DNA of 64,000 nucleotides, from NCBI RefSeq assembly GCF_022815645.1, contig NZ_JALGRO010000003.1, forward strand, positions 62,001 through 126,000. The letters are read 5' to 3'. Source of the stretch: Curtobacterium sp. VKM Ac-2922. GTDB taxonomy: Bacteria > Actinomycetota > Actinomycetes > Actinomycetales > Microbacteriaceae. Shown here piece by piece: positions 8,982 through 17,749 of the stretch (position 1 is the stretch's first letter; every line of letters begins with the position of its first letter). The position numbers and the translations under genes were made by a program. The notes beneath the pieces are model-generated. The model ran no database searches. It was not told where the DNA came from and worked only from the letters and a program-made list of their open reading frames with translations.

Positions 8982-9458
8982 GTGTCGAACGCATCGGAGT
9001 GGTTCCTCGGGCACCTGAAGCGCGGGGGCTCGTTCCTCGTCGTCGGTGGGATCGGCTTCGTCGTCGACGCGGTCGTGTACAACGCCCTGGTGTTCTGGGG
9101 CGGACACGGCCCGCTCTTCGCGCTGCCCCTGGTGGGCAAGATCATCGCGATCGCCGTCGCCAGCGTGGTCACCTACTTCGGCAGCCGGCTCTGGACCTAC
9201 CGGGACCGAGCGGACGCGCAGACCCTCAGGAGCTTCCTGGTGTTCGCCCTGCTCAACGTCGTCGCGATCCTGCTGCAACTCGGCTGCCTCGGGTTCTCCC
9301 GCTACGTGCTGCACCTGGACTCACCGCTGGCCGACAACGTCTCGGGCACGCTGATCGGGCAGGGCGTCGCGACCGTGTTCCGCTACTTCGCCTACGGCAA
9401 GTTCGTCTTCAAGGACGACAAGGAAGGCGCTGCCGAGGCGGTCGCCGAGATCGTCTGA
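8982..9458 (+). CDS. GtrA family flippase-like membrane protein
   Basis: A 158-residue protein with four membrane helices and the GtrA signatures GGIGFVVDAVVY near residue 21 and FRYFAYGKFVFK near the C-terminus. GtrA proteins are thought to move polyprenyl-phosphate sugars across the membrane. The GTG at 8982 is preceded by GGAAGGAC at good spacing. It is divergent from the GT2 pair at 7083-8857, and its product likely acts on their lipid-linked sugars. Confidence 0.85.
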   Translation: MSNASEWFLGHLKRGGSFLVVGGIGFVVDAVVYNALVFWGGHGPLFALPLVGKIIAIAVASVVTYFGSRLWTYRDRADAQTLRSFLVFALLNVVAILLQLGCLGFSRYVLHLDSPLADNVSGTLIGQGVATVFRYFAYGKFVFKDDKEGAAEAVAEIV

Positions 9459-9470
9459 CCCCGGGCAGGA

Positions 9471-9497
9471 GAGCGCACCGGTCGACCCGGCGCGCTC
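9471..9497. terminator. Hairpin between convergent genes
   Basis: GAGCGC (9471-9476) pairs with GCGCTC (9492-9497) across a 15-nt loop, in the 46-bp gap between the convergent gtrA-like gene and the gene ending at 9505. There is no T-run, so termination is only plausible. Confidence 0.35.
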
Positions 9498-9504
9498 CCC
9501 GCCG

Positions 9505-11613
9505 TCAGCGCCGGTCGACCCGGTAGATCCAGAGCGACTGCTGCCCCTGGGTCACCTCGCGCACCTCGGAGACGCACTGGTCGGTGACGGGCTGGTCGGA
9601 GAGCACGTACTGCACGTTCTGCTGCGCGAACCGGCTGCAGCCGTCGAAGCTCACGCGGATCTGGTCGCGGACCGGCAGTGAGAGCTTCGGCGCGCCGTCA
9701 CCGTCGAGCCAGTTCACGTTGGCCAGGCGGTTCCAGATCGGTTCGTACCGGCCACTCGGGTCGATCTCGTGCCACATCTCCTCGGGCGGGTAGGTCTGCA
9801 CGCCGTTGTACGAGTGCGCCCCGGTCTCCAGGAGCATCGCCGTCGGCACGTAGCCGCCGATGCCCACCCAGCGGGCATCCGGCTGCCGGTCGACGATCCG
9901 GCTGACGGCCTTGCCCGCCGTCGTCTGTGTCGCCAGGTCGAACACGCCGCGGTACAGCGGGTTGACGCCCCCACCGACCACGACCGCCGCGACGAGCAGC
10001 AGCAGGGCGCCCGGGGCGATCCACCGCCGGGCGACCAGCAGGACGCCCACGGCGAGCAGTACGACGACGATGCGCCATGCGTGCGAGGCGCCGAGGACGT
10101 TCGAGCCACCGATGCGCAGGCCGATGTAGACGAAGCCGGCGCTCACCAGGACCAGGACCGGGCCGTAGCCGGCGGTCCCCCACGGCACGCGCGAGCGCAC
10201 GGGTGCACCGACGTCCCCGGTCGGTGCGTCCTCCACCGGACGCGCGCCCACCCCGGCGTCGAGCCGCGCCGCGACGAGCGCCACCGCGACGAGTCCGAGC
10301 AGGTCGAACGCCAGCCGGATGCGTGCGTCCGTGCTCCGGTCGAGCAGCAGCAGGTGGGCGACGGCGTCCCAGTGTGGGACCAGCAGGAAGGCGAACAGCA
10401 CGCCGAGCACGACGACGGTCGCCAGGACCGGCCAGTCCATCGCGCGGCGGCGACGGAGGCCCGCCCACAGGACCCAGAGCAGGGCCGGCAGCAGGAACAC
10501 CACGACCATCAGGGGTGCAGCGGCCTCGGACTGGTTGACGGACAGGCCGCCGACCGCGCCGTACTGCAGCGACCGCTGGAACGGGCCGCTGAACAGGGAG
10601 CCGAGCGCCTCGACGCTCGTCGCCCCGGTCAGCTCGAGGCGCTGCCCGGGGTAGACCGTCCCCAGGACGGCCTTGATCGTGTCGAGCCGTGTGAGGGCCC
10701 AGACGCCGATGACGACGACGGCGCCCGCGGCGGCGAACGCGAGGGGCACGAGGCTGCGGACCGTGCGCCACCACGTCGTGCCGGGGGTCCGGAGCCGCTC
10801 GACCAGGAACCCGACCGCCACGGCGACCAGGACGACCGCCGCCGGGACCATGTACGGCACGTAGATGCTCATGACCATCGTGACCGTCAGGTACCCGGTG
10901 ACGACCGCCGCGACGACCGCCGGCCAGCGCCGTGACGACCGGAAGGCCCAGAGCACCGCCGTCAACCCGGCGAACGCCCAGGCCACCGGCCAGATCGTCG
11001 TCGGCAGGAACCACCACTGGATCATCGGCGACAGGCAGAGCGCGATCGCCAGGAACGCGGCGGTCGCGGGGCGGCGCGGCATCACGGTCACGGCGAAGAC
11101 GTAGGCCGCGATCAGCGCGGACACCACGGGCAGCCACCAGCGGACCGCCATGCCCTGGTCGAGGGGCAGGAACAGGAAGCCGACGACGTGCGGGCGGAAC
11201 AGGCTGGACCAGTCCCACGTGGGCAGGTCGTTCTGGATGGTGGCGTCCATCCCGCCGGGGAACGACTGGTTGACGACCGGGAAGCCCTCGCGGACCTGCG
11301 AGAGGATCCAGCTCGACTGCACCAGCCACTCGTCGCTGCGGATGCCCTGCGGCCGCCCGGCGAGCAGGTCCGGGTCAGCGCCGCCCGTCCCGAAGGACTG
11401 CCAGTACACGCCGCTGGAGTTGCCCGAGACCCCGAGGGCGACGAGCACCACGACGATCAGCAGCGCGACCACCGGGAAGCCGACCAGGACGAGCAGGTTC
11501 GGCAGACCTGACGGCCGCGGTGCGACCACGCGCTGCCAGGCGGTCTCCGTCCGCATCCACAACGCGAGCAGACGGTTGTCGGGTCGAGGTCGGTCGACGG
11601 TGGGACGGCTCAC
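9505..11613 (-). CDS. Large polytopic membrane protein of unknown family (GT-C-like)
   Basis: A 702-residue protein with about twelve to thirteen membrane segments, a large outer loop after the first helix holding IRSDEWLVQSSW, and a soluble C-terminal domain of about 130 residues. The acidic RSDEW motif in the first outer loop fits a GT-C-type extracytoplasmic transferase, but I do not recognise a named family with certainty. The GTG at 11613 is chosen because GAGAG lies upstream and the longer frame would run into the next gene. It sits 49 bp downstream of the secreted repeat gene on the same strand, probably in one transcript. Confidence 0.55.
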   Translation of the reverse strand: MSRPTVDRPRPDNRLLALWMRTETAWQRVVAPRPSGLPNLLVLVGFPVVALLIVVVLVALGVSGNSSGVYWQSFGTGGADPDLLAGRPQGIRSDEWLVQSSWILSQVREGFPVVNQSFPGGMDATIQNDLPTWDWSSLFRPHVVGFLFLPLDQGMAVRWWLPVVSALIAAYVFAVTVMPRRPATAAFLAIALCLSPMIQWWFLPTTIWPVAWAFAGLTAVLWAFRSSRRWPAVVAAVVTGYLTVTMVMSIYVPYMVPAAVVLVAVAVGFLVERLRTPGTTWWRTVRSLVPLAFAAAGAVVVIGVWALTRLDTIKAVLGTVYPGQRLELTGATSVEALGSLFSGPFQRSLQYGAVGGLSVNQSEAAAPLMVVVFLLPALLWVLWAGLRRRRAMDWPVLATVVVLGVLFAFLLVPHWDAVAHLLLLDRSTDARIRLAFDLLGLVAVALVAARLDAGVGARPVEDAPTGDVGAPVRSRVPWGTAGYGPVLVLVSAGFVYIGLRIGGSNVLGASHAWRIVVVLLAVGVLLVARRWIAPGALLLLVAAVVVGGGVNPLYRGVFDLATQTTAGKAVSRIVDRQPDARWVGIGGYVPTAMLLETGAHSYNGVQTYPPEEMWHEIDPSGRYEPIWNRLANVNWLDGDGAPKLSLPVRDQIRVSFDGCSRFAQQNVQYVLSDQPVTDQCVSEVREVTQGQQSLWIYRVDRR

Positions 11614-11662
11614 GCGGTGGGTCTCTCGGTTCGGGGGCGGTGGTCGTCGCCGACCGCCGGCG

Positions 11663-13756
11663 TCACCGAACGGTGACGACCTGGCAGCCGAGCAACACGT
11701 TCTTCCCGGCCCCGACATTTATCGCATACGAGCAGACCGTGTGCGAACCGGCTCGCGCAGCGAAGGACTGGTTGATGCCGTGCGCGGCCCCGGCGGCCGG
11801 GTACTTCCGTCCGATGTCCGACCGTGCGGCGTTCGCGGGCCCGGACGCGACGCCCACCCCGTCGAGGTAGGTGTCGACGCGCAGCGCGGTGGCCTGCTGG
11901 TCCGGGTCGATCGTCCACCCGTTGACCTGCACACGACCGGCGACGCTCGACGCCGCGTCCATGCCGCCGAACGGCGACGAGCTCGCGCCGATCGTGACGG
12001 TGTCGCACCCGAGGGCCTTGTCCGCGCCGCCGGCGACGTTCACCGCGGTGACACAGATGGTGTGCGCTCCGGGACGCAGGTCGTAGACGGCCTTGATCCC
12101 GTGGTTCGGACCCGCCGCCGGGTACCGACGACCGACGTCGCCACGCGGGGCGTTCGCGGTCGAGGTGCCGACCTGGACGCCGTCGATCGCGACCCGGACC
12201 TGCAGTGCGTTCTTGGTGTCGGGGTCGATCGTCCAGCCGTTCACGGTCGCGGTCGACCCGCTCGTGGTGACGTCCATGCCGCCGAAGGGTGAGGTGTCCG
12301 CGACCGTCACGGTGTCGCAGCCGAGCCGTGTGGTCGCACCCGTCCCGACCATGTTGAAGGCGTAGGCGCAGACCTGGTGCGTGCCGCCGGTCGCGGCGAC
12401 CGTGGTCGCGATCCCGTGCGCGTCCCCGTAGTTGACGTAGCGGCGGCCGACGTCCGGGCGCGAGGCGTTCGCCGTCGTCCGGCTGGCCATCACGTCGTCG
12501 ACGTACACGTCCACGACCACGGGCGACGCGGTGTCGGGGTCGATCGTCCACCCGTTCACCGTCACCTGGCCGGCGGTCGCCGACGCCGCGTCCATGCCAC
12601 CGATCGGCGAACCGCTCATCACGGTCACGGTCTGACAGGCACCGATCTGGGCGTTCGAACCGGCGCCGATGTTCACGCCGACCGCGCAGATGGAGTGCGT
12701 GCCGCCGCCCACGGTCAGCGTGCTCAGGATGCCGTGGTTGTTCCCCGTGCCCGGGTAGCGCCGTCCGACGTCGGGTCGGGACGCGTTCGCGGGCAGGGTG
12801 CCGAGGAGCTTGCCGTCGGAGTACCACTGCACCTGCACGGTCTGCGTGCCGGCGTTCGGGTCGAGCGCCCAGCCACCGACCTGCACGTAGCCCGGGCCGA
12901 ACTGCTTGGCGTCGATGCCGCCGAAGGGGTTGTCGGCGGTCGAGACGCCGAACCAGTCGTTGTACAGCCGCCAGAAGTTCCGGTTGCCGTACGCCGAGCA
13001 CGAGTCGCCCGAGCCGTAGAGGTTGGTCAGCGCGGCCTGGTTCGGCGTGTAGGGCGTGTAGTAGTACAGCGCCGCGGTGGCCTTGTTCTGGATGTAGACG
13101 GTCTTCGTGCCGCAGCCGGCGTTCGGGTTGTACTGCACGGCGCGGTTCGCTCCGGGGCCGAACCACGTGAAGTAGTTGCTGGTGCCGGCGGGGTTGCCGT
13201 ACCGCTTCCACTGCCACGACGCCCAGAACACCTGGTTGCCGACGCCGCCGTACGCCGGGTCGCAGCCGCCGTTGGCGCTGTCCGGGCAGGCGTAGCCCAT
13301 CGCGCGGTCCAGCCGACCGGCCGACGGCCCGCGAGCAGTGGAGCCGTTGATGAGCGTCTGCTCCTTCTGGAGCGTGACGATGATGACCTTCGGGTTGATC
13401 CCGCACGCGGCACCGACGCGGGCGATGATCTGCGCGGCGGAGAGCGAGGAGCCACCCGTGAGCGCGTTGCACATCGCGTCGGCGCCGTGACTGTTCAGCG
13501 AGAAGCGTCCGACGTTCAGGCAGGATGAGTTCGAGCACGTGCCGATCTGCGCGTTCAGGAACGTCTGGATCGCGGACTCGCTCATGCCGGAGCCGTTGTA
13601 GAACTCGGAGTCCGGGATGATGTTGCCCGGGTCGAACTGCGATCCGCTCAGGGCAGAGGCCGGTTCCACGGACGCCTGTGGTCCGGCGATCTGGAATCCG
13701 ACGAGGATGCTCGCGACTGCGAGCACGCTCGCGACGGCGGCGATGGCCTTCTTCAC
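11663..13756 (-). CDS. Secreted lysozyme-like protein with four C-terminal repeats
   Basis: A 697-residue exported protein. After a Sec signal peptide (about 1-30), residues ~40-270 form a domain with GINPKVIIVTLQKEQTLI, where E132 is placed like the catalytic Glu of lysozyme/glucosaminidase folds (an inference). Four repeats of about 105 residues follow from residue ~277; each reads GG(M/I)D, GW(T/A)(I/L)DP(D/N), an R-x-DVGR-x-Y segment, HGI, a G-(T/S/A)-H-x-(V/I)-C segment, and ends (V/I)TV. The GTG at 13756 has GGGAGG 9 nt upstream. The promoter region carries MtrA-like 9-mers. It probably binds and modifies cell wall or surface glycan. The same repeat occurs twice in the GH6 protein at 45712. 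Confidence 0.65.
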   Translation of the reverse strand: MKKAIAAVASVLAVASILVGFQIAGPQASVEPASALSGSQFDPGNIIPDSEFYNGSGMSESAIQTFLNAQIGTCSNSSCLNVGRFSLNSHGADAMCNALTGGSSLSAAQIIARVGAACGINPKVIIVTLQKEQTLINGSTARGPSAGRLDRAMGYACPDSANGGCDPAYGGVGNQVFWASWQWKRYGNPAGTSNYFTWFGPGANRAVQYNPNAGCGTKTVYIQNKATAALYYYTPYTPNQAALTNLYGSGDSCSAYGNRNFWRLYNDWFGVSTADNPFGGIDAKQFGPGYVQVGGWALDPNAGTQTVQVQWYSDGKLLGTLPANASRPDVGRRYPGTGNNHGILSTLTVGGGTHSICAVGVNIGAGSNAQIGACQTVTVMSGSPIGGMDAASATAGQVTVNGWTIDPDTASPVVVDVYVDDVMASRTTANASRPDVGRRYVNYGDAHGIATTVAATGGTHQVCAYAFNMVGTGATTRLGCDTVTVADTSPFGGMDVTTSGSTATVNGWTIDPDTKNALQVRVAIDGVQVGTSTANAPRGDVGRRYPAAGPNHGIKAVYDLRPGAHTICVTAVNVAGGADKALGCDTVTIGASSSPFGGMDAASSVAGRVQVNGWTIDPDQQATALRVDTYLDGVGVASGPANAARSDIGRKYPAAGAAHGINQSFAARAGSHTVCSYAINVGAGKNVLLGCQVVTVR

Positions 13757-13840
13757 GACGGGGTGCCTCCCTGGGCGGCGACGCGGTGTGGTGAGCACGC
13801 GGGCTGTGGGGTGCGGTCGGTCTGGCCCTGTCCGGACCGA

Positions 13841-13886
13841 GTCACACGAGTCACATCAGGCTACCTGGATCACAGCGATCACACAG
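13841..13886 (-). promoter_or_regulatory. Promoter with four GTCACA-type 9-mer direct repeats (MtrA-box-like)
   Basis: Read on the plus strand, GTCACAcga (13841) and GTCACAtca (13850) form one pair, and ATCACAgcg (13869) and ATCACAcag (13878) a second, each with a 9-bp period. A minus-strand -10, TAGCCT, sits at 13858-13863 between the pairs, so the sites flank the promoter of the lysozyme-like gene starting at 13756. Tandem GTCACAgcg-type 9-mers are the reported binding element of the response regulator MtrA of mycobacteria, which controls cell-wall hydrolases. Regulation here is inferred. Confidence 0.5.
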
Positions 13887-13978
13887 CCCCCAAGTGCACC
13901 CCCGAACGGGAGGGGCGCCGTGCGTCCGCCGCGGACCGCACCTCGAGCGCCTGGTCGCGCCTGAGTGCCCACTCAGTG

Positions 13979-15001
13979 TCAGCCCGCCAGGAGCGTTTCG
14001 ACGCGGCGACGCGCCGCCGCGTCGTGACCGTCGTCGCGCCGGGCGCGACGCGCGTGACGGAGGACGGCAGGGGCCTCCAGGACGAGCCGCCGCCACGCGG
14101 CCGGTGCGAGCTGCGCCCGACGCGGCTGCGCCAGGTCGCGCACCATCCGCACCAGGGTGCGGAACACGACCCGCGTGACCAGGGCCGGCGAGCCGTTCCG
14201 CACCACGACCGCCAGGCGGTTCCGCATGCTCTGGTACCGGACCAGCGGACCGTTGCTGCCGGAGCTGGCGGCGTGGCGGTGCACCACGACCGCGTCGGGC
14301 GCGTGCCGGATCTCGTACCCGGCCAGGCGGAGCCGCCACGCGACGTCGAGGTCCTCGTAGTACATGAACAGCGTCGGGTCGAAGCCGCCCACCTCGGCCA
14401 CCGCAGCGCGGCGCAGGAAGGCGGCGCCACCGGAGAACCCGAAGAGCGGCGCAGACTCCGGGGCGTCGTCGATCGGACGCAGCCAGTCGCGGTCACGGCC
14501 GTTGCCCGAGCGGTCGAGCACGACGCCGGTGCCGTTGACCAGTGTCTGTCCCACCTCGGCGCGACGCCACCGACGCCCGTCCCCCGCGACCAGGTCGTCC
14601 GGGGCGCGCGAGTCCGACGGCGCGGCGACGAAGCGCCCCTCGAGCACCGCCGTGGCGGCGACGACGGCCACGCCGGGTCCACCCGCGGCGAGGACGGCGA
14701 GCCCCCGGTCGAGGAACCCGTGGTCGGCGACGGCGTCGTTGTTCACCAGGACGAGCACGGCACCACTCGATGCGGCGATCCCGCGCTCGACCCCACCGGC
14801 GAACCCGGCGTTCGTCGGTTCGGCGACCAGGACGACGTCGGGGTACTCGGCACGGTAGGCGTCGACCGTGGCGTCGTCGGCCTCGTTCACCACGAGCACG
14901 ACCTCGACGGAGGCGTCGACGCGCTGCGAGAGCACCGAGTCGATCGCGCGGCGGGTGAGGTCCGGCTGGTGCCAGTCGACGATGATGACGGAGAGGTCCA
15001 C
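13979..15001 (-). CDS. GT2 family glycosyltransferase
   Basis: A 340-residue GT-A enzyme. It starts directly with a beta-strand (DLSVIIVDWHQPD), has VNNDAVAD as the DXD-equivalent and MYYEDLDVAWRLRLAG near residue 210, the motif set of rhamnosyl/galactofuranosyl-type GT2 enzymes acting on lipid-linked glycans. The GTG at 15001 is chosen because GGGAG lies about 9 nt upstream and the longer frame adds only low-complexity residues. It is divergent from the glycosyltransferase at 15112. Likely a cytoplasmic chain-building enzyme; donor and linkage unknown. Confidence 0.75.
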   Translation of the reverse strand: MDLSVIIVDWHQPDLTRRAIDSVLSQRVDASVEVVLVVNEADDATVDAYRAEYPDVVLVAEPTNAGFAGGVERGIAASSGAVLVLVNNDAVADHGFLDRGLAVLAAGGPGVAVVAATAVLEGRFVAAPSDSRAPDDLVAGDGRRWRRAEVGQTLVNGTGVVLDRSGNGRDRDWLRPIDDAPESAPLFGFSGGAAFLRRAAVAEVGGFDPTLFMYYEDLDVAWRLRLAGYEIRHAPDAVVVHRHAASSGSNGPLVRYQSMRNRLAVVVRNGSPALVTRVVFRTLVRMVRDLAQPRRAQLAPAAWRRLVLEAPAVLRHARRARRDDGHDAAARRRVETLLAG

Positions 15002-15056
15002 CGGGCCAGTCTCCCAGGCGCGCGCCGGCCGACCGGGACCCCGGTGGTCTGGTCGG

Positions 15057-15062
15057 TATAGT
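15057..15062 (+). promoter_or_regulatory. Promoter -10 (TATAGT)
   Basis: TATAGT lies about 50 nt before the GTG at 15112, in the spacer between divergent glycosyltransferase genes. No convincing -35 is seen. The downstream ribosome site is GGAG at 15101-15104. Confidence 0.4.
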
Positions 15063-15111
15063 GGTGCCGCCTTCCGAGGCACCACCGCCTGCCGACGTAT
15101 GGAGTCCTTCC

Positions 15112-17679
15112 GTGTCCACTTTCGCGCCCCGCGTGTCCGTCGTCGTCATCAACTTCCGCGGCACCGACGACACGCTCGAGTGCATCGCCCGTCTGAGCGA
15201 GGTCGACTGGCCGGCGGACCGGCTCGAGATCGTGGTCGTCGAGAACGGCTCCGGCGACGACAGCGAAGCGCGCCTGCGGGCGGCGCTCGGCGGCCAGGCG
15301 AACGTGCGCATCATCGTGTCGCCGGAGAACCTCGGGTTCACCGGCGGCAGCAACCTCGGCGCGCGTGAGGCCACCGGGGACGTCGTGGCGTTCCTCAACA
15401 ACGACGCCAAGCCCGACGTCAACTGGGTGAAGGAGGGCGTCGCCGGGTTCGCGCCGAGCCCCCGCGTCGCCGCCGTCGCCAGCAAGGTGCTGGACTGGGA
15501 GGGCAAGACGATCGACTTCGTCGAGTCCGGCCTGAGCTGGTTCGGCATGGGCTACAAGAACCACATCGCCGAGCTCGACGACGGCCGTTTCGACGAGCCG
15601 CAGGACCTGCTGTTCGGTACCGGCTCGGCGCTGTTCGTCCGTCGCGACGTCTTCTTGGAGGTGGGCGGCTTCGACGAGGGCCTGTTCATGTTCTACGACG
15701 ACGTGGACCTGGGCTGGCGCCTCAACCTGCTCGGCTACCGTGTCCGGTTCGCGCCACGCTCGGTCGTCTACCACAAGCACCACGGCTCGATGAAGTCGTT
15801 CGGCGACCACCGCGAGATGTACCTGCTCGAGCGGAACGCCCTGCACCTGCTCTACAAGAACCTGTCGGACGAGAACCTCGGCACCTTCCTGCCGGCAGCC
15901 CTGGCGCTGCTGGCGCGTCGCGCGGTCGCCAAGAGCGGGCGCGACTCCGAGGAGTTCGACATCCGCCGGTTCACGGGTGCGCCGGACGAGTTCGACCCGA
16001 CGACGCCGATGTCCAAGGAAGCCGTCGCGGGGCTGTACGCGCTCGACCAGTTCGTGTCCGACCTGCCGCGGTTGTCCGAAGAGCGCCGCCGGATCCAGGG
16101 GCAGCGCGTCAAGACCGACAAAGAGGTCTTCCGCCTGTTCGGGGACGCCTTCAAGCCACTGTTCGAGGACGGCTACTTCCTGGAGGGCTACCAGGCCATC
16201 ATCGAGGCCTTCGACGTCGAACAGCCGATGCACCGCACCCGCGTGCTCGTCATCACCGGCGACGCGCTCGGCGAGAAGATGGCCGGTCCGGGCATGCGCG
16301 CGTGGAAGATCGCCGAGGCCCTCAGCGAGCACAACGACGTCCGACTGGTGACCTGGAACGTCGCGAACCGCAAGTCCACCGCCTTCGAGGTTTCCCGCGT
16401 GCCGCTGCAGCACGAACGCGCGATGCGGGAGCACGAGGAGTGGGCCGACGTCATCTTCTTCCAGGGCTACGCCCTGCACCACTTCACGACGCTGCAGCAC
16501 TCGAACAAGATCATGGTCGTCGACCTGTACGACCCGATGCACCTCGAGCAGCTCGAGCAGGCCCGCGACAACGGCGACGTCGGCTGGCGCAACCAGGTGA
16601 CCTCGACCACCGACGTCATCAACCGCCAGCTCGAGCGCGGCGACTTCTTCCTGTGCGCGTCCGAGCGGCAGCGCCTGTTCTGGCTCGGACAGCTGGCCGC
16701 CGTCGGTCGCGTCAACCCGGACAACTACCTGGCGGACGACAACCTCAACAAGCTCATCGCGATCGCGCCGTTCGGCATGGACTCCACGCCGCCCGAGCAC
16801 ACCCGCAAGGCGATCCGCGGCGTCACGCCCGGCATCGGTGAGGACGACAAGGTCGTCATCTGGGGTGGCGGCATCTACAACTGGTTCGACACCCCGTCGC
16901 TCGTCCGCGCGATCGCCAAGGTCGCCGAGACGCACGACGACATCCGGCTCTTCTTCCTGGGCGTCGCGCACCCGAACCCGGACGTGCCGGAGATGGCGAT
17001 CGTCTCCGAGACCCGCCGGATCAGCGAGCACCTGGGGCTGACGAACAAGCACGTCTTCTTCAACGAGCAGTGGGTCGCCCTCGACGACCGCCAGAACTAC
17101 CTGCTCGAGGCGGACGCCGGCGTCAGCACCCACTTCGCGCACATCGAGACCACGTTCTCGTTCCGCACCCGCATCCTCGACTACATGTGGGCGAACCTGC
17201 CGATCGTCACGACCGACGGCGACAGCTTCGGCGACCTGATCGGTGCCGAGGGCATGGGCGTCGCGGTCAAGGAGCGCGACGTCGACGGACTCGCCGCCGC
17301 GCTCGAGTCGATGCTGTACGACCCCGAAGCGGCCCAGGCGGCTCGCGACGCGGTCAGCCGGGTCCGCTCCGACTTCACGTGGGAGCGCGCCCTGGCGCCG
17401 CTGGTCGAGTTCTGCAAGGACCCGCACGTGGCCGCCGACCGCGCCCACGACGCCGCCGTGCCGGCCGGATCGCTGTCGGCCGCGAGCCGTCCGCGGGTGG
17501 CACTCAGCCCGGCACGGCAGCGTGAGCTGCAGTTCCACCAGATCGCCAACAGTCGTCACGGGATCTCCCGCGACGTGCGCCTCGCCACGTGGTACCTCCG
17601 CGAGAACGGCGTCTCGGGGCTGCGGAACAAGGTGCAGAACCGCGTGCGCATCATGCGCGAGAGCAAGAACGGGCGCTGA
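15112..17679 (+). CDS. Two-domain glycosyltransferase (GT2 fused to GT4-like)
   Basis: An 855-residue cytoplasmic protein. Residues ~8-290 are a GT2 domain (SVVVINFRGTDDT, FLNNDAKPD, MFYDDVDLGWRLNLLG). After a linker, residues ~385-770 form a GT-B/GT4-like domain beginning VLVITGDALGEKMAGPGMR, with a nucleotide-binding-side region ETTFSFRTRILDYMWANLP. Two enzymes in one chain suggest two consecutive sugar additions. GTG 15112 is supported by GGAG 7 nt upstream. The gene is followed by wzm and wzt, so it probably builds the polymer exported by that transporter. Confidence 0.75.
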   Translation: MSTFAPRVSVVVINFRGTDDTLECIARLSEVDWPADRLEIVVVENGSGDDSEARLRAALGGQANVRIIVSPENLGFTGGSNLGAREATGDVVAFLNNDAKPDVNWVKEGVAGFAPSPRVAAVASKVLDWEGKTIDFVESGLSWFGMGYKNHIAELDDGRFDEPQDLLFGTGSALFVRRDVFLEVGGFDEGLFMFYDDVDLGWRLNLLGYRVRFAPRSVVYHKHHGSMKSFGDHREMYLLERNALHLLYKNLSDENLGTFLPAALALLARRAVAKSGRDSEEFDIRRFTGAPDEFDPTTPMSKEAVAGLYALDQFVSDLPRLSEERRRIQGQRVKTDKEVFRLFGDAFKPLFEDGYFLEGYQAIIEAFDVEQPMHRTRVLVITGDALGEKMAGPGMRAWKIAEALSEHNDVRLVTWNVANRKSTAFEVSRVPLQHERAMREHEEWADVIFFQGYALHHFTTLQHSNKIMVVDLYDPMHLEQLEQARDNGDVGWRNQVTSTTDVINRQLERGDFFLCASERQRLFWLGQLAAVGRVNPDNYLADDNLNKLIAIAPFGMDSTPPEHTRKAIRGVTPGIGEDDKVVIWGGGIYNWFDTPSLVRAIAKVAETHDDIRLFFLGVAHPNPDVPEMAIVSETRRISEHLGLTNKHVFFNEQWVALDDRQNYLLEADAGVSTHFAHIETTFSFRTRILDYMWANLPIVTTDGDSFGDLIGAEGMGVAVKERDVDGLAAALESMLYDPEAAQAARDAVSRVRSDFTWERALAPLVEFCKDPHVAADRAHDAAVPAGSLSAASRPRVALSPARQRELQFHQIANSRHGISRDVRLATWYLRENGVSGLRNKVQNRVRIMRESKNGR

Positions 17680-17749
17680 TGCCCCGGTGGTCGCCCCGGG
17701 CCGCCGATGTACAGTTGTCCGTCGCCCGCGTCGAACGTAAGGACCCCCT

